In this document: piece by piece, positions 25,765 to 32,135 of the stretch
Numbering within the stretch: position 1 is the first letter of the stretch
Layout of the letters: each line of letters opens with the position of its first letter
Virus record (IMG/VR): IMGVR_UViG_3300013103_000030
Coordinates: 1 to 37,299 of that record
Length of the DNA: 37,299 nucleotides
Direction: 5' to 3' (one strand)
Origin: a virus
Position numbers and translations under genes: made by a program
Notes under the pieces: model-generated
What the model was told of the DNA's origin: nothing
The model's input: only the letters and a program-made list of their open reading frames with translations
Databases searched by the model: none

Positions 25765-26619
25765 ATGACAAAATTTTTAATATCTAATGTATATTCCGAT
25801 ATATGTGAATTATCTGGAAAGATACAATTCAAAGTTGTTATAAATGCGATGTCTCAGGTCAATAATCAATACGAATATTATAATACATATATATTTGGAT
25901 ATGATTCAAGATTAATGTTAGTAGATCATTCTGAATTTGAAATAAATCATCCATCAGAAAAAAAGATAATAAATAAATTATATAATATTTTATCAAAATC
26001 TTTATGTGGATATGATAATAAGCATATTGTAAATTTTCTATGTCCAATTTGTAATAATAATACATTCGTTGATTCAAATCATTATTGTATATCTATGGAT
26101 TGTATTTGTAATAATATCGAAAAAACTCTATATGAAAAGATAAATATAATCTATGGAGATATATTTGATTATGAATTATTTAAAATTTATATATATAGAA
26201 ATGCTATTGATTTAAGTTTATCTAAAATTGATATATTTTCTATATTTCATAGTTTATATTATTTGAATAAAAAATTTATGAATTCTATATCTAAAGAAAA
26301 TCAAAATAAAATAAATAGATTACTTAAATCTTTTTTTAATATGAAAATAAGTATATTTTTGAAGCTATGTAAATGTCCATTTGAATATATAGATATTTTA
26401 GATAATATAGATATTAATATACCATCTTTAGATAATCTATATATCTTATTATTTGGAAATCAAAATAATACATTTAATAAAGATATAGTTTCTTTATTTT
26501 ACATGATCGAAGATAAGAAAATATTAAATTATTTATCCATGACATTTAATATCAATTATGGGTTTATAGATAAATATATAAGATTTAAATCATATCTTAA
26601 TATTTATAATCCTATTTAG
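25765..26619 (+). CDS. unknown 284-aa protein with zinc ribbon
   Basis: The clear feature is a zinc-ribbon-like Cys cluster at about 94-116: CPIC, then 11 residues, then CISMDC and a further C (C-x2-C-x11-C-x4-C). The N-terminal 90 residues look beta-rich. The C-terminal 160 are helical and end YNPI before a TAG stop. A Cys cluster of this spacing, preceded by a beta-rich domain and followed by helices, is also the order of the OB-zinc-HhH half of NAD-dependent DNA ligases. No helix-hairpin-helix motif is obvious, so that is only a hint. The ribosome binding site is TTGGAG ten bases before ATG. No hairpin separates it from its neighbours. Confidence 0.7.
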   Translation: MTKFLISNVYSDICELSGKIQFKVVINAMSQVNNQYEYYNTYIFGYDSRLMLVDHSEFEINHPSEKKIINKLYNILSKSLCGYDNKHIVNFLCPICNNNTFVDSNHYCISMDCICNNIEKTLYEKINIIYGDIFDYELFKIYIYRNAIDLSLSKIDIFSIFHSLYYLNKKFMNSISKENQNKINRLLKSFFNMKISIFLKLCKCPFEYIDILDNIDINIPSLDNLYILLFGNQNNTFNKDIVSLFYMIEDKKILNYLSMTFNINYGFIDKYIRFKSYLNIYNPI

Positions 26620-26628
26620 AAATATGTA

Positions 26629-26665
26629 TTTTAGAAAATTTATAAATATATATTATTAAAATGAT
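26629..26665 (+). promoter_or_regulatory. promoter-like motif, family member 5
   Basis: TTTATAAATATATATTATTA lies about 70 bases before the start at 26727. With the upstream ATGTATTTTAGAA it matches the region before the first ankyrin-like gene, so the duplication of these genes seems to include the promoter. Confidence 0.58.
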
Positions 26666-26726
26666 ACATTTATGTCAGAGAAATAAACAATCTTTTTAAT
26701 AAACAAAAGAGGAGAATATTAAAAAA

Positions 26727-27206
26727 ATGGAAAAAATAAGAGATTTGTTTAAGATGGCTAAAAATGGTAATCTTCCAGAAGATTTTAATATGTGGAATCT
26801 TTGTGATGATTATGGATGGAGCGTAGCTCACGTAGCTACATTTCACAATAAACTTCTAAAAGATTTCGATAGATGGGAAATTCGTGATGAAAAAGGTTGG
26901 ACCGTAGCTCACGAAGTTGTTAAAAATGGTAATCTTCCTAAAGATTTCGACAAATGGGAATTATGTGATAAAGAAGGATGGAGTGTAGCTCACGAAGCTG
27001 CACGTAATAATAATCTTCCAAAAGATTTTAATCAATGGGATATTAAAGATAAACATCATTGGAGTGTAGCTCATGAAGCTGCTCGATATAACTGCCTTCC
27101 AGAAGATTTTGATCAATGGGAAATTCGTAATGAAAAAGGCTGGAGTGTAGCTCAGGAATTTTTAACTAATATACTAGATAAGATGATAAATAGAATTGTA
27201 AGATAA
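26727..27206 (+). CDS. ankyrin-like 27-residue repeat protein, short paralog
   Basis: A 159-residue paralog of the gene at 21527. It has the same helical start (MEKIRDLFKMAKNG), four full 27-residue repeats, a fifth that ends early (GWSVAQEF) and a short basic tail (NILDKMINRIVR). The repeat signature LPxDFxxWxIxDxxGWSVAH is kept throughout. The number of units, five against eleven, is the main difference from the long paralog, as expected for repeat gain or loss. A 20-bp tandem duplication (27181-27220) spans the stop codon and fixes the present C-terminus. AGAGGAG 12 bases upstream supports the start. The role is unknown; it is probably protein binding. Confidence 0.83.
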   Translation: MEKIRDLFKMAKNGNLPEDFNMWNLCDDYGWSVAHVATFHNKLLKDFDRWEIRDEKGWTVAHEVVKNGNLPKDFDKWELCDKEGWSVAHEAARNNNLPKDFNQWDIKDKHHWSVAHEAARYNCLPEDFDQWEIRNEKGWSVAQEFLTNILDKMINRIVR

Positions 27207-27220
27207 TAAATAGAATTGTA
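27181..27220. repeat. 20-bp tandem duplication at a gene end
   Basis: AGATGATAAATAGAATTGTA (27181-27200) is followed by AGATAATAAATAGAATTGTA (27201-27220), with one base difference. The TAA stop of the short ankyrin-like gene lies in the second copy (27204-27206). The duplication therefore resets the last codons of that gene. Confidence 0.8.
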
Positions 27221-27309
27221 TTCCTATGAAATTAAAAGAATATTTCCGTCCATATGGTATTAGAAAAAAGAAAGAAATTTATTTATTGATTAAGATAATT
27301 TCTTATAGA

Positions 27310-27339
27310 AGATACGAAGCTTTCATTAGCTTCGTATCT
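27310..27339 (+). terminator. GATACGAAGC-family hairpin, copy 10
   Basis: AGATACGAAGCT and AGCTTCGTATCT form a 12-bp stem around TTCATT, followed by CTTTATCTTT. It ends the unit 25268-27206, though it stands about 100 bases after the last stop, farther than other copies. Confidence 0.82.
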
Positions 27340-27377
27340 CTTTATCTTTATATCTTTATTTTTTTATCTTAATATCC

Positions 27378-27478
27378 AATTTATCTAAAAGGCTTTTATA
27401 GCTCCTTATTATTTCTATCTAAAAAATCTCTAAAATGATCATATCTACGATACATGTGTAATTATAGATTAAATAGAA
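27378..27478 (-). promoter_or_regulatory. repeated intergenic element, copy C (orphan promoter/leader)
   Basis: It shares AATTTATCTAAAAGGCTTTT and AAAAAATCTCTAAAAT with copies A and B, and GATTAAATAGAAATTAATC with copy A. The minus-strand core here is CGTAGATATGATCATTTTAG, closer to the element at the end of the window. AAGGAG follows but no start codon does. Transcription would run into the hairpin at 27339-27310. Confidence 0.55.
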
Positions 27479-27505
27479 ATTAATCCAAAAAGAAATAAAG
27501 ATAAG

Positions 27506-27541
27506 GAAGATACGAAGCTTAATTAAAAGCTTCGTATCTTC
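27506..27541 (-). terminator. GATACGAAGC-family hairpin, copy 11
   Basis: GAAGATACGAAGCTT and AAGCTTCGTATCTTC form a 15-bp perfect stem around AATTAA. It lies 14 bases beyond the stop of the tube gene and ends the sheath-tube operon on the minus strand. Confidence 0.87.
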
Positions 27542-27555
27542 TATATCTCATTTAT

Positions 27556-28416
27556 TTATATTTCTTTAAATTCATTTACAATTTCTTCTATTTCAGCGGA
27601 TATTCCAGTATCACTAAGTTTATGATCAATTTCTGTAGTTATTGGAATTTGATTGTCAAAATTGGCTTCATGAAGTTTAAGCATTTCCATAATTGTTTGA
27701 CAAGCTCTATAAGTAGAAGTTGATTTTTGAAGGACTGCATTAAATTCGATCGATCTCTCTTTACCTTCAACATCTCCACCAACTTCTCTCTTCACTCCAA
27801 GTTCACCACCATTATTCTTTGGCCACATACAAGTTAGAAAATATCCATCAATTATGTTCTTTGGAAGCAATGTAACATCGGGTTGGATTACTGCGATATC
27901 CATTGAGAAATATGAAAATACTAATGGATCTATTTCAGTTGAATTTAATACTGAAGATAATTTTGAATATCCGGTATTAGGATCACTCATCATAATAATC
28001 CAAGTTTCAAAAAATCTACTAACTAAATTTCCAGCTACTTCTTTAATTGTAAATGTTGGTGTTAATTGATCATATTTAGATATACCAGGCATCATAACTG
28101 GTTGTCCATTTTCCATTGTGTATCCATCTACTTCGGAAATGGTTAGATTAGGAGAAATTCCATCTACAGATTGAGCTTGACGTCCTATTAATGTAGTTAA
28201 AATCTCATTAGCATATGGGATTTCATCAAACATATCTGGCGTATGAGTTACAATAATTAATGCATTTGGAAATACTAATGGGGTGGCTGCATCAATGTTT
28301 GGAATCCTAGGTCCTACTCCAAGCTGTCCACCTTTAATAATATTACTATAAACTTGATTAGTTTTACCAGCAAAATAATCAACGTTCTTTATTAAACTAT
28401 CTTTCATCGTTGGCAT
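27556..28416 (-). CDS. tail tube protein (probable)
   Basis: A 286-residue protein directly downstream of the tail sheath, where myoviruses keep the tube gene. Its size and mixed beta-rich make-up fit (TPTFTIKEVAGNLVSRFFET near 119-138; PKNIIDGYFLTCMWPKNN near 185-202; RSIEFNAVLQKSTSTY near 222-237). Several tube proteins of large myophages carry a similar 'PNALIIVTHTPDMF'-like early strand and a late acidic helix, as seen here at 267-286. The tube is the inner channel exposed when the sheath contracts. AAAGGAG 11 bases before ATG supports the start. The gap to the sheath stop is 29 bases, and the hairpin at 27506 ends the operon. Position and length carry most of the call. Confidence 0.72.
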   Translation of the reverse strand: MPTMKDSLIKNVDYFAGKTNQVYSNIIKGGQLGVGPRIPNIDAATPLVFPNALIIVTHTPDMFDEIPYANEILTTLIGRQAQSVDGISPNLTISEVDGYTMENGQPVMMPGISKYDQLTPTFTIKEVAGNLVSRFFETWIIMMSDPNTGYSKLSSVLNSTEIDPLVFSYFSMDIAVIQPDVTLLPKNIIDGYFLTCMWPKNNGGELGVKREVGGDVEGKERSIEFNAVLQKSTSTYRACQTIMEMLKLHEANFDNQIPITTEIDHKLSDTGISAEIEEIVNEFKEI

Positions 28417-28445
28417 ATTCTATTTTTCTCCTTTAATTAGCATTT

Positions 28446-31010
28446 TTATTCTTTATCTTCTATACGTCTAACTTTAATAGGAACATTCCAAACTCGCTTA
28501 GCTACAGAATCGTATACTTGAAGTTCAACTGTCATGGCATATCCTAATAAATTATCTTCATCTGTTTGGTAAATAGATGTATCAATCGTCATGTATTCCT
28601 TGAATATATAATACAATTTAGGATCTAATTTCTTTTTAATTCTACCACTTAGTTTAGTTACTGATTCTGATATGCCTGAGAATATAGCCCACGTTTCTCT
28701 AACTACTTGCTTTAGATAAACTAAATATGTAGCAAATAAATCACTGGACATAACACTTGTATGAAATGGATAAATGGAAATTATATCAGGATAATGAAAT
28801 CTTGTCATATCATAAAATTGAGCATAATTCAATCCTGTATCCCAAGACAATTGTTTTACATCATCAGTCGAAGGTGACCAATTTATCCAATTAAATAAAT
28901 CAACAGATGAATTTGGAAGACCTTTCCATTCATTCTTAATATAATCTGCATTATGATAAATCGATCTTACATACAAACTAAACAATGTAAGTGGAACTAT
29001 ATTCTTGTATGTAGTGGAATAATTTATATATCCACATTGTTGAAATATTGTTACTCTACAAGTTTGAGTTCCATATAAAATAGATTCGGGATGCAGTAAG
29101 GCTGCTGCTCTTAATGACGAACCAGCGGACTGATCTTCTGCCATTGTATTAGGTTCTTCATATACCGATTGAGTCGATAATATTATATTAACATCTTTCC
29201 TAATTCCAAGGAAGTTTATTAAATACATCTTCGTATCTAATTCATATCCACTATCATACAAATGATTAATTGGATATCTGGCATAATCTTTAACTTCAGG
29301 AAATACTTCTCCAGTTAGCCATAATTTTGTAAGTTCTTCTAAATTTTCATCAGAAAGAGTACCATCAGATCCATTAGTAAGATAATGAATAACGCCTTTT
29401 CTCATTAAAGCAGCATCATCATCTTCTATATCTATTTCAAGGTTATAATATGGAACTTCGTTTGTACTTTCTGCTGTAAAAATATTTACCATCCAACTAG
29501 AAGTTAATTCAGAAATCCTAGTAGTATCTTCAAGTGCTAAGATCCTTGTTCCAAGTGTATTTACATTATCTGTATATACATGAAAATTAAATGGTAGTTT
29601 ATCTCGATAATTATTATTCATGATAGAAGAAAAATCTAATCTCATATTAATTGAAGTATCTATTGCAGTTGGTTTAAAAGCAAAATCATTATTACTACTA
29701 TCATAAAAATCTCTTACATATATTGGAGTATCTACACCATATGGTTTATCATATATAGCAATTTTATATAATAATGCTTCATTTTCAATCATCGTATCCA
29801 CATCAGTTTCTTCACTCCAATACAATTCTATTCCCATATTATTTCCAAATTTACCCATTCCATTAATCGGAGTAAACGCGAGAATTGGATATATTGTAAT
29901 TGTATCAGATCCCACAACGTCAGTAGTTACATCTAATGTATTTATTTTTTCATCTGATTCAAGTGGTCTAGTTTCCCATCGTATCATCGTACCAGGCTCA
30001 GTTAATTGCTGATAAGGCTGATTAGTTTTTACAGTAATATTATAAGTCATTACGATAGATTCAGGAACATCATTCGTAAGTGTCATCGTAAATTCAACAG
30101 GTGTATCTGTAGTAACTGATGGTAATATTATATCCCATTTATAAGGATCAGTTCCATCCTGAGTTAATGTAGTTCCAACTAAATCACATGTTAATGTATG
30201 TGTAAGAACTCCCGCAGAATAACCATGAAATTGCATTTTATATGATTTTTCACCATACATGGTTTCATTATTGAAAAAATAACCATATTTATCAGGATCG
30301 TCTGTAGGTGTATTTACAAACATACACATATGAGAAGTTGTAACGTTGTTTGCAGCATCTGTGACCGTAACTGTAAAATTAACTTCTGTAGGGTTTGTTG
30401 AATAATCTGGATATGTAACATCGAAAGAAAAGTTATCTACTGTATTTTGTTCGATGACTACACTCGCATCATCACATGTTACTTCGTATGTGAGATCTTC
30501 ACCTTCCGGATCTGTCGCATCTATGATAAGTTCATATGTAGTACTTTCCAAATGATGCCAATTAGACCATTGTAAACTATTGATTACAGGAAATGCATTA
30601 GCATCTATAGGAATCTTATCTCCTTCTTCAGTTAATATATATTTTCCGTTTACGTCACGTTGCCATTGTGGAATATCAGCATCCCATACATGAGCTTCTA
30701 ATACCTGAGAAGCTATAACAGCATCTTCTGGCACTAATCTGGCAAAAAAAGCTGGCTGATTTTGAAGTGCCATCTTAAAAAATAAATTTGGATGTTTAAA
30801 ATAATCAGAAAATTCGTCAAATGTGCCTTCTCCGATTTTTTTTACAACTTCATCATATGAGCCATATTGAATAACATTCGCTTCACCTTTTTCGGCAAAT
30901 GAAAGAAATAATGGTCTATGTAAAGGTAAGTCTTGTGATACAAAAACATCTTTTTTTGATTCATCCTTTACGTTAATTACAGGATGTGGAAAATCTTGGA
31001 ATCTTGCCAT
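28446..31010 (-). CDS. tail sheath protein with two Ig-like insert domains
   Basis: An 854-residue contractile sheath protein. The N-terminal FVSQDLPLHRPLFLSFAEKG (23-42) and the following YGSYDEVVKKIG (49-60) are typical of sheaths. So is the C-terminal part, with NHLYDSGYELDTKMYLINF and then LGIRKDVNIILST, and a last domain ending RVWNVPIKVRRIEDKE. Between them, residues about 155-330 form two beta-sandwich, Ig/cadherin-like modules (DATDPEGEDLTYEVTCDD; TEVNFTVTVTDAANNVTT; PVEFTMTLTNDVPESIVMT). Ordinary T4-type sheaths are about 660 aa. The inserts should sit on the outside of the tail. GCGAGG is a weak ribosome binding site 9-10 bases before ATG. Codon choice here is less A/T-biased than in neighbours, as expected for an abundant protein. 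Confidence 0.88.
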   Translation of the reverse strand: MARFQDFPHPVINVKDESKKDVFVSQDLPLHRPLFLSFAEKGEANVIQYGSYDEVVKKIGEGTFDEFSDYFKHPNLFFKMALQNQPAFFARLVPEDAVIASQVLEAHVWDADIPQWQRDVNGKYILTEEGDKIPIDANAFPVINSLQWSNWHHLESTTYELIIDATDPEGEDLTYEVTCDDASVVIEQNTVDNFSFDVTYPDYSTNPTEVNFTVTVTDAANNVTTSHMCMFVNTPTDDPDKYGYFFNNETMYGEKSYKMQFHGYSAGVLTHTLTCDLVGTTLTQDGTDPYKWDIILPSVTTDTPVEFTMTLTNDVPESIVMTYNITVKTNQPYQQLTEPGTMIRWETRPLESDEKINTLDVTTDVVGSDTITIYPILAFTPINGMGKFGNNMGIELYWSEETDVDTMIENEALLYKIAIYDKPYGVDTPIYVRDFYDSSNNDFAFKPTAIDTSINMRLDFSSIMNNNYRDKLPFNFHVYTDNVNTLGTRILALEDTTRISELTSSWMVNIFTAESTNEVPYYNLEIDIEDDDAALMRKGVIHYLTNGSDGTLSDENLEELTKLWLTGEVFPEVKDYARYPINHLYDSGYELDTKMYLINFLGIRKDVNIILSTQSVYEEPNTMAEDQSAGSSLRAAALLHPESILYGTQTCRVTIFQQCGYINYSTTYKNIVPLTLFSLYVRSIYHNADYIKNEWKGLPNSSVDLFNWINWSPSTDDVKQLSWDTGLNYAQFYDMTRFHYPDIISIYPFHTSVMSSDLFATYLVYLKQVVRETWAIFSGISESVTKLSGRIKKKLDPKLYYIFKEYMTIDTSIYQTDEDNLLGYAMTVELQVYDSVAKRVWNVPIKVRRIEDKE

Positions 31011-31085
31011 AATCTAACCTCGCTTTGTATATTATTTATTTAAAATGATATAGAAATACATTTTTATCTAAAAGGAGAAAATAAA

Positions 31086-32129
31086 ATGAAAAAAAATTTG
31101 TATGATAATGATCTTTTACAGATGTCAAATATCGAAAATAATCTAAATAAATTAGTAGAATTTATAATAAAAAATCGTCAAGAAATATACATAGATACAC
31201 AAAAAACTTCATCTATAACTTCTTTTCCTATGTTAAGTAAAAATTCAATAAATCTAATATATCATAAATATAAATTTTTATCTAATTTAGATTTACATTC
31301 TTTAATTTATATTTTCGATAAAGAAACTATTCCTGATATTTTGTTTTGGAAACATCTAAATGTTGATTTTTCGATAGTAAATGATATATATCCTAAAATT
31401 TCAAATACCATTTCTGTATTTCCAGAATATAATAAAAAGATTATTTATAATTTAACGGATATTCTAAATAAAGAAAGAACTAAAATTTTAAATGTAACTC
31501 AATTTCAAAAAGATATAGTCAGAGATTTATGTTCAAGATCATATAATGCTTTTGAAAATATGTGGTTAACTGGAAAATTACTTATAGACCTTGCCAATTT
31601 CTATAGTATGACTATTTCTTTCAATATTAGTAGGGTATATAATTTTTCATATCAAGAGCAAACATTATTAGCTACTATATTCTCATATTATTTCTTAACA
31701 AAATGTATCTCAAATAAGAAAGAAAAAATATCTTTTATGAATAATTTAGATTTTCTTGGAAATAGAAGTACTATTGTATCTATTGTTAATTCTATATTAG
31801 ATATAATTGATGAAAACAAATACGAAGATCTTGATGATCAAAATAAACTAATAAAAATAATATATGAAATATCTCCACACAGGATTAAATCTTTAACGAT
31901 TAAAACATTTAATTCTATGTGTAGGACTTTTAATCTTAATCAAATTGTATCATTACTTTCAATAGATAATCCAGGATATTGGTTATACAATATATTATCA
32001 TCTATGAGTGGTGATAAGACCAATTTGTTTTTCATATTCAAGAAAATAAATTATACTAAAAAAGCTATTGTATTTTGTGATGATATTTATAATTCATCTG
32101 AATTCTTTAAATCTTTAGAAAAGACATAA
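31086..32129 (+). CDS. unknown 347-aa protein of head/structural operon
   Basis: I do not recognise it. It is an Ile/Asn/Lys-rich helical protein. Short recognisable stretches are SITSFPMLSKNSINLIYHKY (42-61) and LLATIFSYYFLTK near 197-209. There is no signal peptide, no definite membrane segment and no catalytic motif. AAAAGGAG eight bases before ATG supports the start. It opens a five-gene plus-strand operon holding the prohead protease and ClpP-like gene and running to the hairpin at 37193. It diverges from the sheath operon across a 75-base gap. Confidence 0.77.
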   Translation: MKKNLYDNDLLQMSNIENNLNKLVEFIIKNRQEIYIDTQKTSSITSFPMLSKNSINLIYHKYKFLSNLDLHSLIYIFDKETIPDILFWKHLNVDFSIVNDIYPKISNTISVFPEYNKKIIYNLTDILNKERTKILNVTQFQKDIVRDLCSRSYNAFENMWLTGKLLIDLANFYSMTISFNISRVYNFSYQEQTLLATIFSYYFLTKCISNKKEKISFMNNLDFLGNRSTIVSIVNSILDIIDENKYEDLDDQNKLIKIIYEISPHRIKSLTIKTFNSMCRTFNLNQIVSLLSIDNPGYWLYNILSSMSGDKTNLFFIFKKINYTKKAIVFCDDIYNSSEFFKSLEKT

Positions 32130-32135
32130 AAGCTT

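Larger units (their letters stand above)
27207..27555. other. 349-bp gene-free gap between convergent units
   Basis: The gap holds the second half of the tandem duplication, about 85 bases of unexplained sequence, a hairpin (27310-27339), the repeated element copy C (27378-27478) and a second hairpin (27506-27541). A 48-codon frame from 27226 runs through the first hairpin and is not taken as a gene. The order hairpin, element, hairpin is the same as at 7062-7329. Confidence 0.65.

Noticed and set aside
27226-27372. A 48-codon frame after the short ankyrin-like gene
   Set aside because: It has no ribosome binding site and runs through the hairpin at 27310-27339, so its last half would be encoded by the terminator and the repeated element.
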